A stretch of DNA of 64,000 nt. Source: Pedobacter puniceum (GTDB taxonomy: Bacteria; Bacteroidota; Bacteroidia; Sphingobacteriales; Sphingobacteriaceae). A program made the position numbers and the translations under genes. The notes beneath the pieces were generated by a model. That model had not been told where the DNA came from and did no database searches. It was given only the letters and a program-made list of their open reading frames with translations. The stretch is from contig NZ_WKJI01000004.1 of the NCBI RefSeq assembly GCF_009674685.1, positions 280,427 to 344,426 of the forward strand. The letters run 5' to 3'. Shown here one piece after another: positions 1 through 9,827 of the stretch. Each line of letters begins with the position of its first letter. Within the stretch, counting starts at the first letter, position 1.

Positions 1-268
1 AGCGTTATTTAAATCTGATATAAGCGAGGCACATTTTTTTTGTTGTTTTATTGTTTGTAAAAAAAGCGAGTCTCTAAAAGGCTTATTTTAGTTCAGATAT
101 AAAGGGTTTAAGAAATTAAGTTTGATATGCTGATTTAGCTTTAATACATCCACACTTAGGGTATGAGATTTAGACTTCATACCTTTAACTTCATTATCTC
201 TCTAATTCTCCACACATCATTCAAAATCAACAATAATATCACTAAATTGCTTCAACCAATTTTTAAGC

Positions 269-1447
269 ATGAGAGAAGTAGTCATTGTTTCGGCAGTAAG
301 AACGCCTATAGGAAGTTTCGGAGGGAGTTTAGCAAGCTTTACCGCTACCCAGTTAGGTGGTTTTGCCATTAAAGGCGCTTTAGACCAGATAGGTTTAGAG
401 GCCAATAAGGTAGAAGAAGTTTATATGGGTAATGTGCTTTCTGCCAATATTGGGCAAGCACCGGCTACACAAGCGGCAAAATTCGCAGGCTTGCCTGATA
501 TTCCGGCAACTACTATCAATAAAGTATGTGCATCGGGTATGAAAGCGGTGATGTTAGCTGCACAAGCCATAGCCTCAGGAGATAAAGATATTGTTGTGGC
601 AGGCGGTATGGAGAGCATGAGTAATGTGCCGTATTACTTAGATAAAGCAAGAAATGGTTATCGACTGGGGCATGGCCAGTTGACAGATGGTTTGGTAAAA
701 GATGGTTTGTGGGATGTTTATAACAATTACCACATGGGTAACGCAGCAGAACTTTGCGCTAGCGAATGTAACATCAGTAGGGAAGAGCAGGATGCTTATG
801 CCATACAATCTTATAAAAGGTCTCAACAAGCCACTGCTGATGGTTTGTTTGCAGATGAAATCATCCCGATAAGGCTAACAGATAAAAAAGGGAATGAAAT
901 AGCTATAGCTACAGATGAAGAAATTTCTCAAGTATTTTTTGATAAAATCCCTAACCTAAAACCAGTATTTAAAAAAGATGGTACCGTTACAGCTGCCAAT
1001 GCCTCTACCTTAAATGATGGTGCAGCAGCCCTTATTTTAATGAGCAAAGAAAAAGCATTAGCATTAGGTTTAACGCCTTTAGCCCAGATTGTTTCTTTTG
1101 CAGATGCGCAGCAAAGTCCAGAATGGTTTACTACAGCTCCGGCAAAAGCAATTCCTTTAGCATTGCAAAAGGCAAGCTTAAAAATATCAGATATTGATTA
1201 TTTTGAAATTAACGAAGCTTTTTCTGTGGTGGCTTTAGCAAATAATCAGGCTTTAAGTTTAGCAGAAAATAAAGTAAATATTAAAGGTGGGGCAGTATCT
1301 TTGGGGCATCCACTGGGGGCGTCGGGTGCTCGTATCTTGGTAACGCTTATCCATATATTAAAACAAAATAATGCTCGTTATGGTGTTGCTGGTATTTGCA
1401 ACGGCGGTGGTGGTGCTAGTGCTATAGTTATTCAAAATCATACATAA
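269..1447 (+). CDS. acetyl-CoA C-acetyltransferase (thiolase)
   Basis: Full-length 392-residue thiolase, expected to condense two acetyl-CoA to acetoacetyl-CoA or run the reverse cleavage in the cytoplasm. The nucleophilic Cys is at about residue 87 in NKVCASGMKAV. The NEAF motif lies in the C-terminal half, the catalytic His at about 347 in GHPLGASGAR, and the second Cys at about 377 in CNGGGGA. These three motifs and the length are standard for the family. The ATG at 269 gives the normal N-terminus (REVVIVSAVRTPIG). The next gene starts on the base after the stop codon, so the two are probably co-transcribed. Whether it is degradative or biosynthetic cannot be told from sequence. Confidence 0.95.
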   Translation: MREVVIVSAVRTPIGSFGGSLASFTATQLGGFAIKGALDQIGLEANKVEEVYMGNVLSANIGQAPATQAAKFAGLPDIPATTINKVCASGMKAVMLAAQAIASGDKDIVVAGGMESMSNVPYYLDKARNGYRLGHGQLTDGLVKDGLWDVYNNYHMGNAAELCASECNISREEQDAYAIQSYKRSQQATADGLFADEIIPIRLTDKKGNEIAIATDEEISQVFFDKIPNLKPVFKKDGTVTAANASTLNDGAAALILMSKEKALALGLTPLAQIVSFADAQQSPEWFTTAPAKAIPLALQKASLKISDIDYFEINEAFSVVALANNQALSLAENKVNIKGGAVSLGHPLGASGARILVTLIHILKQNNARYGVAGICNGGGGASAIVIQNHT

Positions 1448-2344
1448 ATGAAGTTTTACAGTATTTTAACTGTCTTATTTTTAGGGTTTCATAGCCTTTT
1501 TGCTCAGCTTAAGCCAGAAACGATGCAGAGTTACGAGCTTAGCCTTCAAAAGTTAGGAGAAGTGATGACTAACGATTCGCTAGAGCAAAATCGCATCAAA
1601 GCGAATTACCAATTTGTAAGAACTTTAATCAGTGCTTTAAAAGAGAAAAATTCTTTTGCTTATCCATTTGATAGTCTATCCACCTACATCACAGTGAAGA
1701 CTGCTGATGATAAAAAGTTTAAACTCTTCACTTGGTTTTTGATGTTAGATGATGGTTCTTTTAGGTATTATGGCGCTATACAATTGAATAATCCTAATCA
1801 GTTAGAACTTATCCCGCTAACAGATAACACTTCTGAAATACTTGATAACAGTCTGATTTTATCTAATAAGCAATGGTACGGGGCAGTTTATTATCAAATT
1901 ATACCGGTTTTAGGCATCAAAGACCCTTATTATATTTTGTTAGGATGGAAGGGTAAATCTTTAACCACTTCATCTAAAGTAATAGAGATACTATCTTTCA
2001 GTGGAAAAGATGCTGTTTTTGGAAAGCCTGTTTTACAGGATGATGCAAAAAGTAAACTCTTTTTAAACCGTAAAGTATTTGATTATAGCAGTAGCGTTTC
2101 TATGCTATTACGTTACGTAAAAGACGATAAATTGATTGTTTTAGACCATTTGGCAGCACCAAATGAAGAGGCCTCTGGCATAGCCTCTATGTATGGGCCC
2201 GATTTAAGTTACGATGCTTACCGTTTTAAAAATGGTAAATGGCAATTGCAGGAAAATGTAAAACTGCAAAACAGCCCTGATATTAGTGATGAACTGTTTA
2301 TAGACCCTACAAAATTGGCTCCACCTGTTAATCAGCAGAAGTAA
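1448..2344 (+). CDS. secreted protein of unknown function
   Basis: 298 residues with a clear signal peptide (hydrophobic residues 4-17, cleavage likely after FA in SLFAQL). The rest is soluble and rich in beta-type sequence, with no catalytic motif I recognise. The start codon abuts the thiolase stop, which suggests translational coupling, though a functional link to thiolase is not obvious. Similar short exported proteins are common in Bacteroidota. I do not assign a function. Confidence 0.8.
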   Translation: MKFYSILTVLFLGFHSLFAQLKPETMQSYELSLQKLGEVMTNDSLEQNRIKANYQFVRTLISALKEKNSFAYPFDSLSTYITVKTADDKKFKLFTWFLMLDDGSFRYYGAIQLNNPNQLELIPLTDNTSEILDNSLILSNKQWYGAVYYQIIPVLGIKDPYYILLGWKGKSLTTSSKVIEILSFSGKDAVFGKPVLQDDAKSKLFLNRKVFDYSSSVSMLLRYVKDDKLIVLDHLAAPNEEASGIASMYGPDLSYDAYRFKNGKWQLQENVKLQNSPDISDELFIDPTKLAPPVNQQK

Positions 2345-2446
2345 GTCAAATTTGTAATATTTTCGTTTCTCAAGAATACAAGTTATACAATTACATAGCA
2401 ATTAATTAATATTGAAATAGTAGAGGTTGTCTCAAAGCAACTATAT

Positions 2447-2517
2447 TGTCAGGCTGAGCGGAGTCGAAGCCTTTTTTGGGTAAGTCAGTAAACATTTCGA
2501 CTCCGCTCAATGTGACA
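2447..2517. repeat. interspersed palindromic repeat, copy 1
   Basis: Imperfect inverted repeat. The left arm, 2447-2468, contains CTGAGCGGAGTCGAA and the right arm, 2496-2517, contains TTCGACTCCGCTCA. The 22-base arms differ at 3 positions. A weaker outer symmetry (GGTTGTCTCAAA on the left, TTGAGATAAT on the right) suggests the element runs from about 2425 to 2535. A degenerate copy lies at 56553-56626. It sits between two genes like a REP or MITE-type element and could form a hairpin in the transcript. Confidence 0.75.
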
Positions 2518-2559
2518 AAAAAATTGAGATAATAATTTTCAAATTATCCTTAGATATTT

Positions 2560-4338
2560 ATGGCTAGTACGCATCTTCAATCTTCAGAAGAAGATTTTTT
2601 TAAATCTAAAGTTTTAGGGCATCCGGCAGGGCTTTTTGTACTCTTTTTTACCGAAATGTGGGAACGCTTTTCTTATTACGGAATGCGAGCCTTATTGGTA
2701 CTGTTTCTAACCTCGTCTATCATGGGTGATAACCCAGGTTGGGGCTGGCCACGTGAACATGCTTTGGCCATTTATGGTTCTTACACTTCTTTTGCTTACC
2801 TCACACCCATTTTAGGTGGTTATATTGCCGATAGAATTATTGGTTATCGCTGGGCTGTAGTTGTTGGCGCTTTACTAATGACTTTAGGCCATTTGTCTAT
2901 GGCGATAGAGGTAGATCCAATTTTTATGTATCTGGGTTTAGCTTTATTGGTGTTTGGTAACGGTTTTTTTAAACCTAACATGACTTCTATCATCGCACAG
3001 ATGTATAAAAATTATCCTGAAAAGAAAGATGGTGCTTATACCATTTTCTATATGGGTGTAAATTCTGGAGCCTTTTTAGGGATGCTTTTATGCGGTTATA
3101 TAGGCGAAAGTCCGGATTGGGGTTGGAGCTATGGTTTCGGTTTAGCCGGAATTTTTATGCTGATAGGTATGCTGCAATTTTACTTTACACAAAATATTTT
3201 TGGTGATATTGGCTTAAAGCCGATAAAAGAAGAGGCCTCAAATATAGCTGGTGCAGCGGTAAATGATGATGAAAAACTGAATCCATTCTCTAAGTTTGAT
3301 TTAGCGATTATAGGCTTGATATCTATCATCGGCCTAACGTGGGTTATTAATGATCCGGTATCAAAAATCACCAGTTTAAATGCTTTTAATTTTGAGTTTG
3401 TGGGTTTAAGCGGTAGCAATTTCATGATTATCACCGCTTTGGTATTATTCTTATTCATCTTAATCAAAAGAATTTCGCAATACACACCTATTTTAAAAGA
3501 TAAAATGATTGCAGTGATCATCTTAGCTTTCATCACTATTTTCTTTTGGGCTTCTTTTGAGCAGGCTGGTGGCTCTATGACCATTTTCGCTAGTGATTAT
3601 ACTGCCCGTGTTTTAACAGGCGATTATAAACTGATTTTTAATATTGCCAATACCCTTATAACAGTAGTGCCTTTAATCATCATTTCCTATGTTTTATTTA
3701 AGCTTTTCGCTAATACTTTTAAAAGATTTGCTTTAGGAAATATCATCTTGGCTATAGGTTTTATCATCGTTTGGGTAATTGTTATTTACATGTTATCTCA
3801 GCAGTATAGCGATGTGAAATCTGAAGTTCCGGCAACTTGGTTTGGCGTTTTAAACTCTTTATTCATCATCAGTTGTGCACCTTTGGTTTCTAAAGTTTGG
3901 GAAAGTAAGTATAACCCGCCTGCAACGGTTAAAAACGGTGTAGGGATGATGTTATTAGGAACCGGTTTTGCAGTTTTAGCTTATGGTGCAAGTGATATTC
4001 CACAAGGGGCACAAACAGCAGCAGTTAGTATGATTTGGTTAGTGTTGGCATACTTTTTCCATACCATGGGCGAGCTTTGTATATCTCCAGTAGGTTTATC
4101 TTACGTAAGTAAACTAGTACCGGGTAGGATGATAGCCATTATGTTTGGTATTTGGTATTTAGCTATTGCTATAGGTAATAAAATAGCAGGTACCATGGGA
4201 GGGATGATAGACCAGATTACGGCTAACTACTCTATGTCGGCCTTCTTTTTAATCTTTACTATTATTCCAGTTGCTTTAGGGGTATTTATTATTTTACTAA
4301 CACCATTATTGAAAAAATTAATGCATGGGGTAAAATAA
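2560..4338 (+). CDS. POT/PTR-family peptide transporter (MFS)
   Basis: 592-residue polytopic membrane protein of the proton-dependent oligopeptide transporter family, importing di- and tripeptides across the inner membrane. The family signature ExxERFxYY is visible as EMWERFSYYG near residue 31, and the second signature FYMGVNSG follows about 135 residues later. The C-terminal half carries MGELCISPVGLS, also typical of POT proteins. It is followed 70 bp downstream by a second, shorter POT gene, so this is a paralogous pair. Which peptides each carries cannot be told from sequence. Confidence 0.92.
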   Translation: MASTHLQSSEEDFFKSKVLGHPAGLFVLFFTEMWERFSYYGMRALLVLFLTSSIMGDNPGWGWPREHALAIYGSYTSFAYLTPILGGYIADRIIGYRWAVVVGALLMTLGHLSMAIEVDPIFMYLGLALLVFGNGFFKPNMTSIIAQMYKNYPEKKDGAYTIFYMGVNSGAFLGMLLCGYIGESPDWGWSYGFGLAGIFMLIGMLQFYFTQNIFGDIGLKPIKEEASNIAGAAVNDDEKLNPFSKFDLAIIGLISIIGLTWVINDPVSKITSLNAFNFEFVGLSGSNFMIITALVLFLFILIKRISQYTPILKDKMIAVIILAFITIFFWASFEQAGGSMTIFASDYTARVLTGDYKLIFNIANTLITVVPLIIISYVLFKLFANTFKRFALGNIILAIGFIIVWVIVIYMLSQQYSDVKSEVPATWFGVLNSLFIISCAPLVSKVWESKYNPPATVKNGVGMMLLGTGFAVLAYGASDIPQGAQTAAVSMIWLVLAYFFHTMGELCISPVGLSYVSKLVPGRMIAIMFGIWYLAIAIGNKIAGTMGGMIDQITANYSMSAFFLIFTIIPVALGVFIILLTPLLKKLMHGVK

Positions 4339-4408
4339 TCGGCTTTTAATATTTATAAAATCCAGCTAAATTCAATATCTTTCAAAAACACACTAACAAA
4401 ACGATTGA

Positions 4409-5908
4409 ATGGAAAAGCAAAAAGAATTATTTGGCCATCCCATAGGGCTATATATCTTGTTTCTTACAGAAATGTGGGAACGCTTCAGTTATTATGGTAT
4501 GAGAGCCATTTTGGTACTTTATCTAGTAGCTAAAACAAGCGATTTAAATGCAGGTTTAGGATGGACAGAAGGCGAGGCTTATGCACTTTACGGTTGGTAT
4601 ACCATGTTTGTTTATGTGGCCTCTATCCCAGGTGGTATTATAGCTGATAAATATTTAGGTCAAAAGAAATCGGTAATGCTAGGCGGTTGGTTATTGGTTG
4701 CGGGGCATGGTATTTTAGCTATTGAGCAAATGTGGGCTTTTTATACAGGCTTAATATTAATTGTTGCCGGTGTAGGATGCTTAAAACCTAATATTTCTAC
4801 TATGGTAGGCGGTTTATATGCCAATGGCGATAGAAGAAAAGATATGGGTTTCTATATTTTTTATATGGGGATAAATCTTGGTGCTGCTATTTCTGCTTTA
4901 GCCGTTGGTTATGTTGGCGAAACTTATGGCTGGCATTATGGCTTTGGGATGGCAGGTGTGGGTATGGCTTTAGGCCAAATGGTGTACCTATACGGACAAA
5001 AATATTTAACTCATGTTGGGGATTTAGCTGTGGTAGAGAAAACCTCTGGCGAGCCTCAACAAAATTTGTTTCTAGACATCTTTAAAAAGAAAAACTCTCT
5101 GTTCTCAACCCTAGCAGTTTTAGCTTTAGGATTAGTTGTTTTTGCAACTTCTAGCTGGCAATATGGCTTGTTAATTATGGGCTTAAGCTTTGCCGTAGGG
5201 GTTGCTATGGTGATGTATAACGAGTGTAATGCCATAGAAAAAGATAGGATGAAAGTTGTTTTTCTATCTTTTTTAATCATTATTGTTTTTTGGGGAGCTT
5301 TTGAACAAGCAGGCGGTTTAATGAATGTTTATGCCGACCAAAAAACCAACCGTATGATAGGTTTAAGTTTCTTACCTGAAGTTCCGGCATCTTGGTTCCA
5401 AAGTGTGAATGCTATTTTTATTTTACTTTTTGCTACCCTAGTGGGTACTTTTTGGATAAAATGGGCTAAAGCAGGTAAAGAAGCCTCTTCTATTTTTAAA
5501 ATGGCCGTTGGAGTGATCATCATGGGGTCGGGCTTTTTGTTTATGACAGCTGCCGCTTTAGAATATCAAGAAGTTGGTAAATCTGCTATGCACTGGTTAA
5601 TTCTAGCTTATTTATTTCATACCATTGGCGAGCTTTGTGCATCTCCGGTTGCACTTTCTTTCATCACCAAGCTATCGCCAGAAAGGTATGTAGCTTTTAT
5701 GATGGGTGCTTACTTTGCAGCTACTGGTTTAGGAAATAAAGTTGCTGGTATTTTATCAGAAGCATCTGCAGAAGCTGGCGAGCTTACTATTTTTGCGGGC
5801 ATTGCTATCTTTTGTGTGCTATTTGGTTTATTGGTCTTCTTAATTATTAAGCCTTTAAAGAGACTTACACATGGTGCAGAAGAAGGTCTAGAACCAGCAA
5901 CACATTAA
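4409..5908 (+). CDS. POT/PTR-family peptide transporter (MFS), second copy
   Basis: 499-residue paralogue of the preceding transporter. It starts almost at once with the ExxERFxYY signature (EMWERFSYYGMRA) and has FYMGINLG and IGELCASPVALSF at the matching later positions. It lacks about 90 residues of extra loop and membrane sequence present in the upstream copy, which is closer to the classical 14-helix form. The 70-bp gap with no terminator suggests one operon with 2560-4338. A perfect hairpin at 5941-5968 may end the transcript. Confidence 0.92.
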   Translation: MEKQKELFGHPIGLYILFLTEMWERFSYYGMRAILVLYLVAKTSDLNAGLGWTEGEAYALYGWYTMFVYVASIPGGIIADKYLGQKKSVMLGGWLLVAGHGILAIEQMWAFYTGLILIVAGVGCLKPNISTMVGGLYANGDRRKDMGFYIFYMGINLGAAISALAVGYVGETYGWHYGFGMAGVGMALGQMVYLYGQKYLTHVGDLAVVEKTSGEPQQNLFLDIFKKKNSLFSTLAVLALGLVVFATSSWQYGLLIMGLSFAVGVAMVMYNECNAIEKDRMKVVFLSFLIIIVFWGAFEQAGGLMNVYADQKTNRMIGLSFLPEVPASWFQSVNAIFILLFATLVGTFWIKWAKAGKEASSIFKMAVGVIIMGSGFLFMTAAALEYQEVGKSAMHWLILAYLFHTIGELCASPVALSFITKLSPERYVAFMMGAYFAATGLGNKVAGILSEASAEAGELTIFAGIAIFCVLFGLLVFLIIKPLKRLTHGAEEGLEPATH

Positions 5909-5940
5909 TACGATAAAAAGAGAATAAGAATTGATGTATA

Positions 5941-5968
5941 AGCTTCCAAAAATGTATTTTTGGAAGCT
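5941..5968. terminator. perfect hairpin after the POT genes
   Basis: AGCTTCCAAAAA, four-base loop, TTTTTGGAAGCT: a perfect 12-bp stem 33 bases after the POT stop codon. No T-run follows the stem, so it is not a textbook intrinsic terminator. It overlaps the only upstream ATG codons of the next gene and argues that the true start of that gene lies downstream. Confidence 0.5.
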
Positions 5969-5981
5969 AAAAATTTACAAA

Positions 5982-6719
5982 TTGTCTGATAGCTTAGTTA
6001 TAATTCCTACCTATAATGAAAAAGAGAATATTGAAAAAGTTATTCACAAGGTTTTTTCATTAGCTCAGCCTTTTCATGTTTTAATTATTGATGATGGCTC
6101 GCCGGATGGTACAGCATCTATTGTTAAACATTTGCAAAGCATATATCCCGAAAGGCTTTTTATAGAAGAGCGCAGCGGAAAGCAAGGTTTAGGCACTGCT
6201 TACATACATGGTTTTAAGTGGGCTTTAAACCACACTTATGAATTTATTTTTGAGATGGATGCCGATTTCTCTCATAACCCTGATGATTTAGTTCGGTTAA
6301 GAGAAGCTTGTGTAGCTGGGGCTGATGTTGCTATAGGTTCTAGATATATTAAAGGTGTAAATGTGGTAAATTGGCCTATGGGCAGGGTTCTGATGTCTTA
6401 TTTTGCATCGGTATATGTTCGTTTAATTACAGGTATTGATATACAGGATGCTACGGCTGGTTTTAAATGTTACCGTAAACAAGTTTTAGCAACTATAGAG
6501 TTTCATAAGATAAAATTTGTGGGTTATGCCTTCCAAATAGAAATGAAATTTACAGCCATTAAACACGGTTTTAATGTGATAGAAATTCCTATCATTTTTA
6601 CGGATAGGACTGAGGGGACTTCTAAAATGTCGACTAAAATCTTCAGAGAAGCTTTTTTAGGGGTGATTGAAATGAAAATAAGAAGTTGGTTTAGAACTTA
6701 TAAGCAGAAATCAAAATGA
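5982..6719 (+). CDS. polyprenol-phosphate mannosyltransferase-like GT2 glycosyltransferase
   Basis: Family 2 glycosyltransferase of the dolichol-phosphate-mannose synthase (DPM1) type, transferring a sugar from a nucleotide donor to a polyprenyl phosphate at the membrane. Visible motifs are IIPTYNEKENI, DDGSPDGT, the metal-binding DADFSHNPDD and GSRYIKG. There is no C-terminal membrane domain, as in short soluble DPM1 forms. The frame is open from 5931, but in-frame starts at 5934 and 5952 fall before or inside the hairpin at 5941-5968. I prefer the TTG at 5982, which gives a standard MSDSLVIIPTYNE start and 245 residues. The ATG of the next gene overlaps the stop (ATGA). Confidence 0.85.
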   Translation: MSDSLVIIPTYNEKENIEKVIHKVFSLAQPFHVLIIDDGSPDGTASIVKHLQSIYPERLFIEERSGKQGLGTAYIHGFKWALNHTYEFIFEMDADFSHNPDDLVRLREACVAGADVAIGSRYIKGVNVVNWPMGRVLMSYFASVYVRLITGIDIQDATAGFKCYRKQVLATIEFHKIKFVGYAFQIEMKFTAIKHGFNVIEIPIIFTDRTEGTSKMSTKIFREAFLGVIEMKIRSWFRTYKQKSK

Positions 6720-7789
6720 AAAAGTGCTTCCTTATATTCTTTATTTGGATCATTAACTATACTTCTTTTGCACAACAAAAATTAAATCCGCAGCATAAAG
6801 CTATTGCATATCAAGGGAGAATTAAAAAAGATAAAGCTATTGCTGAGTTATATTGGTCGGCCACAAGTGTAAAGCTTAATTTTAAGGGGAGTGCAATCTC
6901 AGCAACATTTCAAGACGAAACTGGGAACAATTATTATAATATCATTATAGATGGTGATAGTAGCTATATTTTTAGACCAGAAAAAGTAAAGAAAACTTAT
7001 ATACTTGTCCAAAACTTAAAGCCTGGTAAACATCAAATAGAAGTTTTTAAAAGAACAGAATGGACAAGGGGTAAAACCTTGTTTTACGGGTTTGATATAC
7101 CGAAGAATGCTAAAGTTTTACCTGTTGATAAACCTAAAACAAGAAAAATGGAGTTTTACGGGAATTCTATTACAGCGGGTTATGCGGTTGAAGATTTTTC
7201 TGGTAATGATTCTCCTGATAGTACTTTTACCAATGCTTATTTGAGTTATGCTCATTTAACGGCAAAGCATTTTAATGCGCAATATCATAGCATTTGTAGA
7301 AGTGGCATAGGTATCATGATTAGCTGGTTCCCTTTGATTATGCCACAAATGTATGATCGTTTAGATCCTAACGATGCCTCAAGTAAATGGGATTTTAAGC
7401 AGTATACACCAGATGTAGTAATTGTTAATTTATTCCAGAACGACTCTTGGCTAGTAAAGAAAACCAATACCGAAGGCTTTAAAGCTACTTTTGGAACACA
7501 GCCACCTACAGAAGATTTCATCATCAAATCCTATCAAAATTTCTTAACATCCATCAGAAATAAATATCCTAAAGCTAAGCTAGTATGTATTTTAGGAAAT
7601 ATGGATATCACCAGAGAGGGCTCGCCTTGGCCTGCTTATGTTAAAAAAGCGGTAGCTGGTTTAAAAGACGAAAAGATTTATACACATTTTATTCCTTACA
7701 AGAATTCGGGTGGGCATCCTAGTATCAAAGAGCAGCAAGATTTAGCAAACAGTTTGATTGAATTTTTAGCGGGAAAGATGAACTGGTAA
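6716..7789 (+). CDS. SGNH/GDSL esterase with N-terminal jelly roll (CE2-like)
   Basis: 357 residues with a signal peptide (hydrophobic 4-18, cleavage near FAQQ). The N-terminal ~130 residues look like the beta-sandwich of carbohydrate esterase family 2. The SGNH hydrolase follows: block I FYGNSITAGY with the nucleophilic Ser, a Gly-containing block (CRSGIGIMISW), NLFQNDSW as the Asn block, and C-terminal GGHPS with the catalytic His. The role is probably removal of acetyl groups from polysaccharide in the periplasm or outside. It overlaps the upstream glycosyltransferase by 4 bp, so the pair is translationally coupled. The substrate is not deducible. Confidence 0.82.
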   Translation: MKKCFLIFFIWIINYTSFAQQKLNPQHKAIAYQGRIKKDKAIAELYWSATSVKLNFKGSAISATFQDETGNNYYNIIIDGDSSYIFRPEKVKKTYILVQNLKPGKHQIEVFKRTEWTRGKTLFYGFDIPKNAKVLPVDKPKTRKMEFYGNSITAGYAVEDFSGNDSPDSTFTNAYLSYAHLTAKHFNAQYHSICRSGIGIMISWFPLIMPQMYDRLDPNDASSKWDFKQYTPDVVIVNLFQNDSWLVKKTNTEGFKATFGTQPPTEDFIIKSYQNFLTSIRNKYPKAKLVCILGNMDITREGSPWPAYVKKAVAGLKDEKIYTHFIPYKNSGGHPSIKEQQDLANSLIEFLAGKMNW

Positions 7790-8004
7790 ATATTTATGAA
7801 GAATTATTGAAAATAAAACTTTGATATTTCTACAGGCTTTTCAATCATAAACCTGATATAAGCGGATACCGGCCTTGTGTTTAATGACTGGCAGGCGTAT
7901 GAGCGTTTAGCAGGACTGGCGGTGAATAGCAGCATTTCATTTGCTTTCTAAAAAATCTTCTACACTTATTCTAAACCAGAAGTGTTTTTATTAACTTCAT
8001 CCCC

Positions 8005-9027
8005 ATGAATGAAAATCTTGATCCCAATAAAGATCGATTAAATCCTACAGATAAGGAGATTGAAAAAGTGTTGCGTCCGCAGGAGTTTGAAGATTTTACC
8101 GGACAAGATAAGATACTAGAGAATCTTAAAATCTTCGTGAAGGCTGCTCGTTTAAGAGGCGAGGCTTTAGATCATGTTTTATTGCATGGTCCTCCGGGTT
8201 TGGGTAAAACTACACTTTCTCACATCATCGCTAATGAAATGGGTGTGGGTATTAAGATAACCAGTGGCCCGGTGTTGGATAAACCTGGAGATTTAGCTGG
8301 TTTGCTTACCAATTTAGATACAGGTGATATTTTATTTATTGATGAGATACACCGTTTAAGTCCGCTAGTAGAAGAGTATTTATACTCTGCCATGGAGGAT
8401 TTTAAGATAGATATTATGCTAGAAACTGGGCCCAATGCTCGGTCGGTACAAATATCTTTAAACCCTTTTACCTTGGTTGGCGCCACTACTAGGTCTGGTT
8501 TGTTAACATCGCCTTTAAGGGCAAGATTTGGTATAAACTCGAGACTGCAATATTACGATGCTAAGTTGTTGACTTCTATTGTGATGCGCTCGGCAGATAT
8601 TTTAAAAACACCTATTACAGAAGAAGGCGCTTACGAAATAGCCAGAAGGAGCAGAGGTACGCCACGTATAGCTAATGCCTTATTAAGAAGAACCAGAGAT
8701 TTTGCGCAGATAAAAGGTAACGGAAAAATTGAAACCGAAATAGCCCGTTATGCGTTAAATGCACTTAATGTAGATGAACATGGTTTGGATGAGATGGATA
8801 ATAAAATTTTATCAACCATTATAGATAAGTTTAAAGGCGGGCCTGTAGGTTTAAAAACTATAGCCACTGCAGTAGGTGAAGATGAGGGTACGATAGAAGA
8901 AGTTTACGAGCCTTTTTTAATACAAGAAGGCTATTTAATGCGTACAGCAAGAGGAAGAGAAGCTACAGAAGCTGCTTATCATCATTTAGGTAAATTAAAA
9001 TCCGGCAGTACCGGAACACTTTTTTAA
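8005..9027 (+). CDS. ruvB: Holliday junction branch-migration helicase RuvB
   Basis: 340-residue AAA+ motor that, with RuvA, drives branch migration of Holliday junctions. Walker A is GPPGLGKT at residues 62-69, Walker B includes IDEIHRL at about 112-118, sensor 1 lies in GATTRSG, and the arginine finger region follows in SPLRARFG. The C-terminal winged helix begins with [10 protein letters not shown]. Length and order of motifs are normal. The preceding 215 bp (7790-8004) show no gene. Confidence 0.98.
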   Translation: MNENLDPNKDRLNPTDKEIEKVLRPQEFEDFTGQDKILENLKIFVKAARLRGEALDHVLLHGPPGLGKTTLSHIIANEMGVGIKITSGPVLDKPGDLAGLLTNLDTGDILFIDEIHRLSPLVEEYLYSAMEDFKIDIMLETGPNARSVQISLNPFTLVGATTRSGLLTSPLRARFGINSRLQYYDAKLLTSIVMRSADILKTPITEEGAYEIARRSRGTPRIANALLRRTRDFAQIKGNGKIETEIARYALNALNVDEHGLDEMDNKILSTIIDKFKGGPVGLKTIATAVGEDEGTIEEVYEPFLIQEGYLMRTARGREATEAAYHHLGKLKSGSTGTLF

Positions 9028-9050
9028 TTCATAATTATTATATTCGAGGC

Positions 9051-9680
9051 ATGCAGCAACATAATTTTGACGTTGATATCGTCATCCCTTCATCGAAACA
9101 GAAAGTAAAAATCAATAAAGAATTTATTGAGGTTAACCAAAGCACTATAGCTTGTGCTGATGTTTCGGCAATACGTTACGGCGTTTCTTTAATTGGCTCG
9201 GCAAAGAAGCCCGAAAGGAAAGAATACACCATTGATGTGCAGGCTAAGGATGGAAAAAACATTAGTATAAAGTTTAGTAGTAGTAAGGTTGAGGAACTTT
9301 TAGAAGAAGATCATACTTATTATTATATCATGTCTGGCTTGTGGCAGTATGTTAAAAAGTATTTGGTAAACCATTTTATTGAAGTTTTAAATGCCGGTGA
9401 GACTTTTGATATCGGGAATACAACCGTAAGTAATCAAGGTTTTATGATGACTTACAAAACTTGGTTTTGGGGTAAAATAAAAACAGAGCTTGTTCATTGG
9501 AACGATATTAAATATTACCTAGATAAAGGTATTTTACATGTGGATAGCATCAGCGATAAGCGTAAAAAAGTAAAATTAAGCTTACACCACGATTGGAATG
9601 CTGTAGTTTTGAATACCCTGATGCATTATCTATGGCAAGATCACAGGAAAGAGAAACTCGCCAAAGGAGAAAAAATATAA
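9051..9680 (+). CDS. conserved hypothetical cytoplasmic protein
   Basis: 209 residues, no signal peptide and no membrane segment. The middle and C-terminal parts (KTWFWGKIKTELVHWNDIKYY, split here as KTWFWGKIKTE and LVHWNDIKYY) resemble the strand pattern of small PH-like domains, but I do not recognise a named family. It begins 23 bp after ruvB and ends at a strong terminator, so it is the last gene of the ruvB transcript. Confidence 0.75.
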   Translation: MQQHNFDVDIVIPSSKQKVKINKEFIEVNQSTIACADVSAIRYGVSLIGSAKKPERKEYTIDVQAKDGKNISIKFSSSKVEELLEEDHTYYYIMSGLWQYVKKYLVNHFIEVLNAGETFDIGNTTVSNQGFMMTYKTWFWGKIKTELVHWNDIKYYLDKGILHVDSISDKRKKVKLSLHHDWNAVVLNTLMHYLWQDHRKEKLAKGEKI

Positions 9681-9687
9681 TCAGAAG

Positions 9688-9708
9688 CCCGCAGATGCGG
9701 GTTTTTTT
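9688..9708 (+). terminator. intrinsic terminator after 9051-9680
   Basis: CCCGCA, two-base loop, TGCGGG, followed directly by seven T. Classical rho-independent terminator 7 bases after the stop codon. Confidence 0.9.
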
Positions 9709-9805
9709 ATGCTCAAAAAAATAGGCTTAGCCTTTGTTGGCATTAAAAGATAAATAATGCTGATATTCTTCTAAGATGTAAATCGGTATTTTATAATTAA
9801 TATCC

Positions 9806-9813
9806 TATTTTTG
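9806..9813 (+). promoter_or_regulatory. Bacteroidota -7 promoter element
   Basis: TATTTTTG matches the Bacteroidota TAnnTTTG -7 consensus and lies 14 bases before the GTG start at 9828, leaving a very short leader. No clear -33 TTG is seen. Confidence 0.5.
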
Positions 9814-9827
9814 AACAAATTATACAA

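Noticed and set aside
163-372. 69-residue ORF upstream of and overlapping the thiolase
   Set aside because: It overlaps the thiolase N-terminus in another frame and has no recognisable feature.
7790-8004. Possible regulatory RNA or gene before ruvB
   Set aside because: No convincing hairpin, promoter or ORF was seen in this gap.
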